Positions 40,985-50,685 of a stretch of DNA of 64,000 bases are shown one piece after another; the first letter of the stretch is position 1; every line of letters begins with the position of its first letter. Position numbers and translations under genes: made by a program. This DNA comes from Leishmania mexicana MHOM/GT/2001/U1103 (Eukaryota > Euglenozoa > Kinetoplastea > Trypanosomatida > Trypanosomatidae): the NCBI RefSeq assembly GCF_000234665.1, contig NC_018329.1, positions 248,001-312,000 on the forward strand. Direction: 5' to 3'. Below the pieces are notes generated by a model. That model had not been told where the DNA came from. It worked only from the letters and a program-made list of their open reading frames with translations, and did not search any database.

Positions 40985-43900
40985 GATGAGCACCGTTGTG
41001 CACCGTCTGCTTTTTTGTGTTGGCCGAGTGTGTGCTACGAGAGCAGGTATAGGGGTAAGGCTAGGGAGGGTGATAATGAAGCGAGAGGGGCCTGGGACGG
41101 GACGAGAGGGGCGGGGAGGGAGGCTACGCGACTCGCTCCGTGGACTTTCTCCTCCCCTGCCTCTGTTCTTTCACTGCGCGCTGCGGCGGTGCTCCGATTC
41201 TTGTCTGGTACTCCTGCACAGGCGGTCTTCTTCTCCGTCGTCCCTTCTCCTATTCACTGACACGGTCACAGGCCTCCGAGCACCCCAGGCACCTTTTTTT
41301 CGCTCTCCCCCTCCCAATTCGCGCACGTCCACCGGCCCCCCCCTTACCCTCACCCTCTCGCCTCGTGGCTCAACAGGGGGGATGGGGGGCTTCTCGCCTT
41401 CTCTTGATATGCCCCATCGCTAACCCTGCCGGTCGCTTTTTTCTTTTCTATTTGGTTTGCTTTGGTCCCTCCCCAGTGCACGCGTGTGCGTAGCCCATGA
41501 CACAGCCTCCCACGAGCGCGCATCAGCCGCCGTGCGTATAATGCACGTCTCCCTCTTTGGGTAGAGGGTATCCGGGTGTGTGCGGTGTGGAACCGATAAG
41601 ACACTCGTGAGGTCTTAACAGAGTGCACAACACAGGCATGAGCAGGAAACACTGTGATGCGACACAGACGTCGCACAGTAGGAGAGAGTCCTTGTCAACG
41701 TGTGGGTGTGCCAGTAGGCAACAATGCGGCGTCGAAAGCAAGCGATTTTGGTGACTCGAAGCGGAAGTGCCAGGTCAGCGTCCCCACAGCACAGCCAAGC
41801 GTGGGGTTAGACGTACACATGCTATCCATCATGTGTTGCCTGCGCTCTCTCGTGATGAGGAATCCATCGGTTTCCTCCGCTGCGACTTGCAAGTCCTCTA
41901 CCCCCCCCCACACACACACACACACTACCACTGATGACCGTGAACGCTCCTCTTGGCCATGTGCACACTTTCGTCTCTTTGCCCTCTTCCACTTCTCTAC
42001 CCCGATCGTGTACCCCACCCGCGCACCACGTGTGGTGACTGGCTCTCGTCAAGCAGCAGCTTCAGTGCAAGCACGAAAGACGAATAAGGTGAGCCGAAAA
42101 AAAGGAAAAAACAGGAAGGCCGACGTCGCAGATGTGTGCCGTTGTTTGCGCATACACACACATACACATACCATCTTTCTTTCTCTGAGCTTTGGTCTAC
42201 ACGTGTGTCTCCACGCGCTGCGATCATCAAAGGAAAGACAAGACGAAAAGTAGTAGTCCGCAAGTGAGGCCCATCCACTTCTCCTTTCTCCGTCCGTCGT
42301 CCGTGATTTGCAACTAGTCTCCCCCCTCCCCCTCCCTCCACACTCGGGCCTTCATCACGTGTCTTGCAACACGCCATTGAAGGCGATAATAGAACCCTCC
42401 CCCTTCTCCTTTGGATTGTGTGCCAGAGGTCACCCGTATACACACGTGCGCACTCACGCAAGCCCTTCGTCATCTCCTCTTGTGTTCGTGTGTTCGTGTG
42501 TGTGCCACCTCACCCCACCGCTCCCTTTGACTGCCTCCCCCGCAGCACCGCACCATACACTGCCTTCTCTTTGACGGAGGCGTGAGGAAGGCAACGGCCG
42601 CGCCATCATCGCTGCTGGCTGTGTGTGTTTGTTGTGTCATTGAGCAGCACGTGTGTCTGTCCTACTCCGCCCCCCCCCCTCCTCCCCCCTCCCCTCCACG
42701 CCTCGCACTTGCGTGCCTGCACACAGACAGAGACACAGATACAGGCACACGAAGGACAGCCCCCTACAGAAGCACGCCGGAAGCGCCAGAGGCATCATCC
42801 GCAGCGAGCAGCCGCCACCGTTTCCCTCCACTGGTGTGCAACGGCGACGCCCCCTTCCATCAAGGCTGTGCAAAGTGCATTCCTCTTGTTTGTTCACGTT
42901 CCCCTCGGTCCCTCGTGTGCGGGGGTATCTTTTCGTGCATCCACGGAGCGCCAGCGTGCACGACGTTCTGCCTCTCCGTCCCTTCCACTGTGGCTGTGCC
43001 CTCCCTTGTATATATCTCTTTACTGATTACCCGTAGTTTGTTCTGTTTGCCTTGTTCCTTTGTTTGGACCTCCTCACATCAATCGCACACACGCAGGCAC
43101 TGTCGCTGGTACTTACCGTGTCTCGTCTCCACCCCGCCCTCCCTTTTCGTTGTGGACGTTTTACCCTGTCGCACGCCGACGGGCATCCGCCATTCATCGT
43201 TGCATCGCCTTCTCCTGAGTCTTGTACTTTTGTGGCGGTGCGCTGGCGGCTCTGTCTGTCTGTCCTTTTCTTCGTGTGCTTTGCTTGTGTACTTTTTTTT
43301 TCTGCCCTGCCCTGCCCTGCCCCCCCCCTCCGCCCGTCTGCGTGCGTGCGTGTGCACTCGACGTTCCTTCTCGCCGTCCGATTTGATAATTCACCTTTTC
43401 TCTCTCTCTCTCTCTCGCCGTGGGGCGTGACTCCTCCAGCCTTCACGCACACCCCCTCCACACTTTCTTTTTCCCTGTGCTCAACTGAGCTTGAGCTCAT
43501 ATTGCATAGATACGAAAACAGCAGCCGTAATCGCCACACGATCACACGTACTTTGTGATCGGCACACCAGTGGCGAGGCAGCCGAAAGGAAAAAAAGAAC
43601 GAAAAGCCAAGGAGGGAGAACGGGAGCGCGTCCTCACCAACAAGTAGAGGCAACGGTGGGCAGCGGCGGCACGATAGGAAGAGCAACAAGACGGAGTACC
43701 TCGCTCAGCGCATCATCATCAAGGTTATCTATCCGTCCGTCCTTGTTCGCTGCGGTTGGACCGGTTCTCGGCGCTCAATTTGTCCTTGGCCTCCGTCTCC
43801 TCATTCACCCCCTCCCTCCCTCGTCCAACAGCCAACGTCTTTGTGTAGGTGCGTGAAGCAGCAACCATAAAAGAGAGAAGTGCCTTGTCCTGCCTGTCTG

Positions 43901-44085
43901 TGCCCACACCTTGTGGTTTTCTTTCCAGAGCTGTGGCTGAGCTTCCTGTCCCCCCCCCTCCCCCCCCCCACACACACCTACCTCCGCCTTTATTTCTTCT
44001 CCCTGCATCCTTGTGCTCGCGCATTCGTTGTTGGTTTTTCCTTGTTGCGTGCTCGCCTCTTCCGTCCCTTTTTGTCGTTTTTGGG

Positions 44086-44112
44086 GGTGGTGGTGGTGGT
44101 AGTGGTGGTGGT
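44086..44112. repeat. GGT trinucleotide repeat
   Basis: About eight GGT units with one AGT interruption, in intergenic DNA. Confidence 0.85.
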
Positions 44113-44562
44113 CATCATCTCGCTGTGTAAAGGTGTGCCGGCGTGTGTGCAGGCGCTGTCGTACATCGTCGTACCCTCACGCTCTGTGGATTGGTATCCT
44201 GGCACCGCTGGCAGGCACGCACGTAGCACGTGCATCCTCGCGTATTATCCAAAGGCACCTGCCAAAATCGTTTTGCGAGGCCCGCTTCCCTCTTCTTACT
44301 CTTCCCCCTCCCTCCCCCCTCCCCCAAACGTCGGGCCATCTTTCCGTGCGCGCACCATCTCCATCTCGCGACTCCCTTGTCTGCTTCTCTTTCTCAAGCC
44401 ACCGGTCGCCATAATTTTTCGTTTTTTTTTGGGTGTGTAAGCACGTGTGTGTGCGCGCGAGTGAGGGAGTGAGGGTCACGCGGGGGGGGAGGGGGAGCAG
44501 CAGGGCTCAGATTGTGTTCATCAACACGCCTTCGTCTCGGAGTCGCTTTCTTCTTCTGTGCC

Positions 44563-44603
44563 CATATACATATATATATCCATAAATATATATATATATA
44601 TAT
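44563..44603. repeat. AT-rich dinucleotide tract
   Basis: An imperfect AT repeat of about 40 bp, rare in this GC-rich context, 0.27 kb before the cyclin ATG. Confidence 0.85.
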
Positions 44604-44831
44604 CTTCTTGTGTGGTGTATCCCTCCGGTCCCCACCACCACCGCCGCTTCGTGACGGCTTGGCTCTCTTTCTTCCGCTGGCCCTCTTCCCCTCCCTCTTC
44701 CTCCCTCCCACGCACACGCGGGCACGCAGACGGAGAGAGAGGGAAGAGATCCGAACAGAGAGCGGACTGGTGTGTGGCGAGTTTGTGGCACCCCCCCTCC
44801 CTCCCCGCTCCAACCCCCCCCACCAACGACA

Positions 44832-44833
44832 AG
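44832..44833 (+). promoter_or_regulatory. Candidate trans-splice acceptor AG for the cyclin gene
   Basis: The first AG after a long C/T tract (about 44788-44829), 36 bp before the ATG at 44870. It shows that the open frame extending upstream from a GTG is not translated. Confidence 0.6.
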
Positions 44834-44869
44834 CAGAAAACGGGAAGTCAAAAACGGAACACTGCCACG

Positions 44870-47800
44870 ATGTCCACCGCCGTCTTCGAACTGTTTGGTA
44901 AGCTCGCCGGGGTGGCCACTACCGGCCAGCAAGGGGCCCCATCTGCCCTCGAGATGGCACCACCGCAGATGCTCCTGCCGACAGACGAGGAGTGTGTGCT
45001 GTACGGGCAGAAGAAGCCGATCGTGTTCTTTTACGAGCCACGGGGAGCGCAGCAGCTTGCCAGCGGCGCGGCAGATGGCAACTCCGGACCCGGTGCCGGC
45101 GCGGCTCTCACTTCAAGCAGTCGCACAAGTTTATTGCAAGGGTGGCCAGTGGAGTTGTCTGCAGCGCAGCTGGCGTCCCCGGGGACGGCGGTGCATGCAC
45201 TCCGCGTGACGAATGCCGAGGATGACCTACACAAGACGCTGTCAACACAGGAGGTGTGGGCTGACTGGCCGCAGACCATCCGCGGCTGGCAACTCTGCCC
45301 CATGAGTCATCTGTGCGCTGTGGTGTGCATCAACGGTGCAGCTCCGCATGTGTATCTGCTGGCCTCGCGCTACGAACTGGTGGGCACCTCCGCTGTGTAC
45401 GAGCGATACCTGCTGCTGAGGCCGCCGTCGAAGGACAGCGGCCGTGACGCAGCATCTAATGTTTTGGCGCCTGCGACGACGGCAGCGGACTCGGCGTCCA
45501 TCAGTGTCACCGAGTTGCGCACCCTGCGGCGTATCGCCTGCCTCTGCCGATGTTTCTGCAGTAGCGGTGCGGAGGCGCAGCCACGCACAGCGCGGTCACG
45601 CGGTGTCGGCAGCGATACGCTCGCGCCGCCGCCACCGCTGCCGGACTACGTTCTCCACCTGGTGCCCACCTCCCTTCAGTACACCTTCTGCTTCGCCGCG
45701 ACGGCACTGCTGAGTGCGGCAGACGAGGAACGCTGCCAGTCGTGGGCCATGACAGCGACGTCGTTGAGCCGGCTAAAGTTCAGCTCGCGCTACCAGTCTT
45801 GCTCGACGACCGAGGCAGCCAACACCTCCGGCGCACTCTCCGATGGCGGACACACGACATACTTCGAGTCCGCGACGCAGTCGCGTGACCGCAGTACCTC
45901 TGCGGTGCGCGTGGTGGAGGGCGGCGTCGGCACGACGAGCGCCTCTGGCGCTGGCTTCAGTGAGGACCCCCGGTCAGCGCCGTCGACGCCGGCGCGGCCG
46001 CTGCTCGCGATGAGTCGCATGGATGAGCAGCGTGGTGACGCGCTCCAGAGAGCGAGTCACCACGAGGACATGCACCAAGATGGCGAAGGCAATCTGGAGG
46101 AGCGCCTTCCGCCATCGCAGCGGTGGCGAGCCATGGCGCTCCGTCGCCTTCTCGACACGTCCTTCTACGATGAACAGGTGCCAGCCGGGTGGCGGCGCTG
46201 GCGCTACGCGTCGAGTGGCATTCTGTGCCGCCCCCTCGTGGTCGACTCACTTGACGGCATCGTCCGCTACATCCACGGCAGCCGTCTCGCCTTCTACACG
46301 GCAGTCGCATTTCTCGATCGGTTCATCGCCGTTACGGTGGACCCCCTCGCCAACTTCTTCGCCTACAAACGCCAGGTCCAGCGGGGTCGCTCGCGGCAGG
46401 AGATGGACTGCCGAATGCTGGCGATGCACGGCACGAGGCCTACCGACCCGCCCATCGCCGCTGAGCTCCGCACCGAGCAGCTGTTCGACAACGGTCTCGA
46501 CGGTGGTGTGCAGACGCGCGAAATCTGCAGCTTTCTGACGCAGGTCATCGTCGTGTGCATCATGCTCGGTAGCAAGACGGTCGACCTCTACCCCCCGCGT
46601 ATTCGCAGTTTGATGGGCTGCGTCGAGGACACGGCCCCGATCAGCGAGGAGGACTTCGTGATCCTCGAGTTCCACGTTCTGCTCACGCTTGGCTTCCCTG
46701 TGCACCCCGTCACTCTCTTCGAGGCTGTCGGCGCACTGCTTACCTTCTCGACCAGCGATGCCCTGTACGGCACTCTCACAGTGTCCCACACGACGCGGCG
46801 GCTGCTGGAGGAGCACCAAGACCGCGGCCACCTCGTCGACGACGTTGACCGGCTTATGCAGGAAGAGGCTGAGGAGGAAGAGGCAGCAGCGGTGGCAGGA
46901 AGCTCGCACCCGCACCAAGCCTCACGCGCCACCGCGCTGACACCGGCAGACCGCCGCGCCATCAATGATTGGCTGCGGTTGCGCCTCTTTACGTGCTTCG
47001 TCTGCGACGAGGTCATTCGCGCCAACGCTGGTGGCTCTGCCGCATCGTCGTCCGTGTCTGCGTCGTCAGCTAGCGACAGCACCCCGCGCCGCCTTGGCGG
47101 CTGCGTCAGCAGCAGGATGGCCGCTGAGGAAGAAAGCAAGTTGCAGGACGGAGGCTTCAGTGTTCTCCAGTTCTCGCCCGTGCTCGTCGCTGCGGCGGCG
47201 CTCGTAATAGCAGCCGAGCAGCTGCGCATGCCCCTTCCTGCACCGATGCTGCGACTTGTGCCAGCCCCCATGCAAGCACGACTGCGCGAAGCCCCGATCG
47301 ACGCCAGCACCGACGTCGGTCGCAGCAATGGCTGTAGCCGTTCCGGACATGTCATGGCCGCGTCGCACCGAAGAGGCCAGAACATGAGCACGTGTGACGT
47401 GGCGATTGATGAGTCGAACGTGCTGGGACGTGGCGCCAGCGCTGAGGCAAGACACAACGAGGCGTCGACCGGGTTGCGCCTCACGGCGGCCGCCACGGAT
47501 GACCACTACAAGGTACTGATGGAGCTATCACTACTTCTGGAGCAAGAGCTGAGTCGACTCTCTGACGACAGCGACTTGCAGGGGCCGCCGCCTCTGGCAA
47601 GTGTGCCGGCCGCTGGTGCCACGCCCACCTCGACAAATCTGGAAGAAGAGCAGGTCGGCGCTGGCAGCTGCAGCGCGGCAGCAGTGGCGGGGCCATCGCC
47701 GTGTTTCACCCATCCCTACACGGGTGCGCTGTCGCGTGGAGGGGCAGCTCGACGAGGAGCGGCTTTAGCCTCTGCTGCGTCGCCACGTGTGCGTCCGGCG

Positions 47801-47929
47801 AGCGCGCGTGCGATCGACATGTTCGGCCGCATCATTGCTCAGGTGAAGGCGATACACCACAGGAGCCGAGAGAGCTGCCCGCCGGTGCTACTGCACCGCT
47901 ATCAGCCTCTCTTCCGGGATGGCGTGTAA
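44870..47929 (+). CDS. Very large cyclin-fold protein
   Basis: A 1019-aa protein. A first cyclin box is split: RLAFYTAVAFLDRFIAV near 470-485, then ~65 inserted residues, then EICSFLTQVIVVCIMLGSK followed by DLYPPRIRSLMG (about 550-580) and a 'DFVILEFHVLLTLGFPVHPVTLFE' helix up to about 620. A second cyclin fold is suggested by RLRLFTCFVCDEVIRAN near 705 and FSPVLVAAAALVIAAEQL at about 767-785, typical of the C-terminal box. So a CDK regulator is likely, closest in pattern to A/B-type cyclins. Family members are usually 300-500 aa; the excess is a ~440-residue N-terminal region of unknown fold and Ser/Ala-rich inserts. Start by the first in-frame ATG after the splice AG. SIDER-like copy 3 begins 386 bp after the stop. 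Confidence 0.8.
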   Translation: MSTAVFELFGKLAGVATTGQQGAPSALEMAPPQMLLPTDEECVLYGQKKPIVFFYEPRGAQQLASGAADGNSGPGAGAALTSSSRTSLLQGWPVELSAAQLASPGTAVHALRVTNAEDDLHKTLSTQEVWADWPQTIRGWQLCPMSHLCAVVCINGAAPHVYLLASRYELVGTSAVYERYLLLRPPSKDSGRDAASNVLAPATTAADSASISVTELRTLRRIACLCRCFCSSGAEAQPRTARSRGVGSDTLAPPPPLPDYVLHLVPTSLQYTFCFAATALLSAADEERCQSWAMTATSLSRLKFSSRYQSCSTTEAANTSGALSDGGHTTYFESATQSRDRSTSAVRVVEGGVGTTSASGAGFSEDPRSAPSTPARPLLAMSRMDEQRGDALQRASHHEDMHQDGEGNLEERLPPSQRWRAMALRRLLDTSFYDEQVPAGWRRWRYASSGILCRPLVVDSLDGIVRYIHGSRLAFYTAVAFLDRFIAVTVDPLANFFAYKRQVQRGRSRQEMDCRMLAMHGTRPTDPPIAAELRTEQLFDNGLDGGVQTREICSFLTQVIVVCIMLGSKTVDLYPPRIRSLMGCVEDTAPISEEDFVILEFHVLLTLGFPVHPVTLFEAVGALLTFSTSDALYGTLTVSHTTRRLLEEHQDRGHLVDDVDRLMQEEAEEEEAAAVAGSSHPHQASRATALTPADRRAINDWLRLRLFTCFVCDEVIRANAGGSAASSSVSASSASDSTPRRLGGCVSSRMAAEEESKLQDGGFSVLQFSPVLVAAAALVIAAEQLRMPLPAPMLRLVPAPMQARLREAPIDASTDVGRSNGCSRSGHVMAASHRRGQNMSTCDVAIDESNVLGRGASAEARHNEASTGLRLTAAATDDHYKVLMELSLLLEQELSRLSDDSDLQGPPPLASVPAAGATPTSTNLEEEQVGAGSCSAAAVAGPSPCFTHPYTGALSRGGAARRGAALASAASPRVRPASARAIDMFGRIIAQVKAIHHRSRESCPPVLLHRYQPLFRDGV

Positions 47930-48184
47930 TGCATGAATGCATTCGACCCTTCTCCGCCTTTTGACAGGTGACCGCGCCAATGCCACGCCCTGGCCTGCAT
48001 GAATGCCGCATGTGCACATCCGCCGTGTCGTGCGGGCTTTCAGTAACCACAATACGCGGGCGTGTCGTGACGTGCGTGATGTGTGCTGCGGGATTTCTGT
48101 TTAACTTGATGTGCGCATTTCTTTCCACGGCATTTATAGCTGTTGCTACTCTTTCTTTGGAGGCGATGTGCGGTACCTGCACGC

Positions 48185-48229
48185 GTGTGTCTGTGTCTGT
48201 GTCTGTGTCTGTGTCTGTGTGTCTGTGTG
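48185..48229. repeat. GTGTCT hexanucleotide repeat
   Basis: About six to seven tandem GTGTCT units with a dinucleotide slip, in the presumed cyclin 3' UTR just before SIDER-like copy 3. Confidence 0.85.
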
Positions 48230-48314
48230 CGTGAGCGGCGTATCCCAGACACCTCCTTGATAGACGGGATACTACCCCCCCCCCTCCCTCCTCCTCCTCT
48301 TTGTTTTTTTCTCG

Positions 48315-48875
48315 GTAGCGCACCTGTTCCTCAGCGATAGAGCATCAGCCTGAGCCCCACCCCACCACGCCGGTCACAGGCCCCCATCGAGTGGGGCGAT
48401 GACAGCTTGAGACACGCTGTGCTACGGCAATGTGCCGACTCGGTGACCTGATCACGGCCCCTGCCCCACACTCTGCCCACCCGCCCGCTGGGCAGGGCGG
48501 CCTCACAGCCGCACCCAGCCTGTCCGGTCGCCACCCGGTGCATCCCCCGCAGGGGTGGTGCTCAGACTGCCTCCACCAGCGGGCGGTGCGAGGACCGAGT
48601 GAGAGGCACATTCCGGCCACGCCGACCCCTCGTCCACCATGTGGATGGCACAAGCATGTTCACTACCGCGCGTCGCTCCGACGCCACGTCATCCAGGACC
48701 TGGCCACCGACATCAGCAGCGGTGAGGCGCTCTGACCTGCCCTACGTCGTAGGTGCATGGCCCGGCCACCACCAGAAGCGGTTCAGCATTGGCAGGGAAT
48801 AGGAGCGGCTCTGCCTGGGCACCCTACACAGTGGGCACTGGACACTGCTACGACACGCTGAGGTGCCCCCCCCCC
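48315..48875 (+). mobile_element. SIDER-like degenerate retroposon, copy 3
   Basis: A ~560-bp element, the reverse complement of copy 4 (61180-61743), with about eight single-base differences over ~545 bp by my reading, all but one transitions. The likely sense direction is plus, ending in a C run and A/T-rich sequence (48898-48922). It would then be co-directional with the cyclin gene and lie in its 3' UTR, the setting in which SIDER2 elements are known to promote mRNA decay. Copies 1 and 2 are much more distant relatives of this pair. Confidence 0.7.
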
Positions 48876-50301
48876 GGCGATCAGGGCCGTGGGCGGCATA
48901 AAAGGAAGCCTAATATATATATGTGTGCGCGCACGCTGCTTTTTCCAACAGAGTGACACACGCACAGAGAGGGACGTCCTCTGTCTGTATTTTTATGTGT
49001 GTGTGGCGCTGTCTTGTATGCACCATAGAGAGTTTGTTTTTTTGTACTGGTGTGAATAAAGGTTGTCTCTGTGTCTGTGCGTGGGTAGGCGTCCGCGCAC
49101 GCATGTGCGGTTCTCTCTCTGTTGCGCCCTTCATCTTGTGCGCTTGCTGTTGTTGCCGCTGGGATCATCCTCTTCTGTGTTTTGGTTGCTCGTTGTCTAT
49201 ATATCTATGCCAGAGGGGACGGGCTTGTGGGTTATGCGCGCAATGTGGGGGCGTCCGCAGAAGCGTGCTCTATAAGTGGTTGACCTCTTCCTCCTCCCTC
49301 TCTCTCGCGCATTAGCGCGCGTGCGAGGGATGAGGGAGGAGCGGGAGCACACTCAAAATAAACAGAGCGAAGCGCTTTCATTCCTCCCGCCGAATGCGCA
49401 CGCATGCGTGCTTGTGCGTGTGCTTGCGTGCCTCTTTTTTCTTTTGCATTCTGTCGCCGTTGTGTTTGCTCGACGGAGAGGTGTGCCTTCAAGGCCAGGT
49501 ATGCGACAGGGGCCGACACCCTCCCCCTCCCTCCCCGCTTCGGCGTGTCCCGGCGTGGCGGCATTGGAAGCACCGGTGAGGTCTGTAGCGCTGTCGTGTC
49601 CGGAAGATTCACGCATCGCTCTTTTTCTCCTCCCTCCCTCGCGCGCTCTGTTTCTCTGCCTGCGTGCCTTTGCAGGCACGCATTCGTTTTTTTTTGTTTT
49701 CGATTTTCTCACCCTCCTCTAACGAATCGATGCTGTGCCGCAGCATCAATGATCGAGCAACAGAAGCACAGGATGCCGCCTGACGGCGTTTGTGGCATCG
49801 ACGCGCGTAGCAATCGGGAAAGTGAGGGCATAGGTCTTGGAGGCAGTCGCCTTCACGATGGCTCTACACGTTTCACCTGCCTGCCGGTGCTTCACCTCAA
49901 CAAACCACACACCGACGTGTGTCAGCCGCTGACGCCTAGCTTACCCACTCGAACCCGGGGAAAGGCGGGGGAGGCACTGGGCTGTGGCATTACGTTATTT
50001 TGACCGGCTTCCCTACGGTGAATAGATGCGGGCATTCTACCATAATCCTCACCTCCCCTCCACCTCCCCAATCTTTATCTCCCACCCCCACCACCGCAAA
50101 TACTGCGGCTACGCGCACTGCCCGTTCTCCCATCCGTTATTATCGTTGTGGGCTGCTCATGCGAACTACCCCCCCCCCACGATCATGCTCCTGGAACGCA
50201 TGCGCGCATACACGCGTTGCGCTGCACACCCCTCTCCATCATCAAGATGTGAAGGTCTGTTCTCCTTTCCATATCTCTATCTCCTCACGCTACACGCCGT
50301 C

Positions 50302-50685
50302 ATGACCACCACGGCCAAGAAGAATGACGTCCCGATCGACGTCACATGGGAGGATCAGCGCAACATCTGCATCTTCTCCCGGCTGCACCGACGTGTGCAG
50401 ACACTAAATCGCCGCCTGAAGCTTCTGAGAGATGACATTGAGAAGCTCGACGACGCCAGCACTGAGGCCATGATCTGCGACGAGGTGAAGTACGTCTTTG
50501 GTGAGGCTTTTGTGGACGTCGAGTGCGATCAGGCCGTAGACCTACTCGATGGGGAGAAGCAGCGCATTGAGTCGGAGAAGGAAGAGGTAGAGACGGAGCT
50601 GAAAGATCTGGACGTGGCCCTAACGGGGCTCAAGGCGCAGCTCTACGCCAAGTTCGGCTCGCAGATTTACCTGGAAGAAAAGTAG
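50302..50685 (+). CDS. PFDN4: Prefoldin subunit 4
   Basis: A 127-aa beta-type prefoldin subunit, part of the hexameric jellyfish-shaped chaperone that delivers nascent actin and tubulin to the CCT chaperonin. The family pattern is clear: the first helix begins at VTWEDQRNICIFSRL (about 14-28), a short hairpin region carries FGEAFVDVE (about 65-73), and the second coiled-coil helix ends in LKAQLYAKFGSQIYLE (about 110-125), the hallmark C-terminus of PFDN4. Length matches human PFDN4 (134 aa). The ATG at 50302 is preferred because residues upstream are translated UTR, with a CT-rich tract lying between 50250 and 50290. Confidence 0.95.
   Translation: MTTTAKKNDVPIDVTWEDQRNICIFSRLHRRVQTLNRRLKLLRDDIEKLDDASTEAMICDEVKYVFGEAFVDVECDQAVDLLDGEKQRIESEKEEVETELKDLDVALTGLKAQLYAKFGSQIYLEEK

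Larger units (their letters stand above)
40985..44869 (+). other. Intergenic region between the Zim17-like gene and the cyclin gene
   Basis: 3.9 kb, predominantly pyrimidine-rich on the plus strand, with short CA/TG tracts. It includes a GGT repeat (44086-44112), an AT tract (44563-44603), and a more complex patch at about 41480-41860 of unknown origin. The longest open frame (42582-43430) is a translated pyrimidine tract. No gene supported. Confidence 0.65.
47930..50301 (+). other. Intergenic region between the cyclin and prefoldin genes
   Basis: 2.4 kb containing a hexanucleotide repeat (48185-48229), SIDER-like copy 3 (48315-48875), TG-rich sequence, and a more complex patch at about 49740-50030 holding an 84-codon open frame that I do not consider a gene. 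Confidence 0.65.

Noticed and set aside
42582..43430. 282-codon plus-strand open frame
   Set aside because: It is almost purely a translated pyrimidine tract (Ser/Leu/Pro/Cys), without motifs and with non-gene codon use.
44558..44869. N-terminal extension of the cyclin frame
   Set aside because: It opens from a GTG, is translated AT repeat and C/T tract, and lies upstream of the splice acceptor.
46588..47496. 302-codon open frame antisense to the cyclin gene
   Set aside because: Shadow frame rich in Arg/Ser/Ala. The plus-strand frame carries the cyclin motifs and the right strand.
49749..50003. 84-codon ATG-initiated frame upstream of prefoldin 4
   Set aside because: Composition is mixed, but there is no recognisable domain and no good splice signal close by; kept as non-coding in the absence of conservation data.
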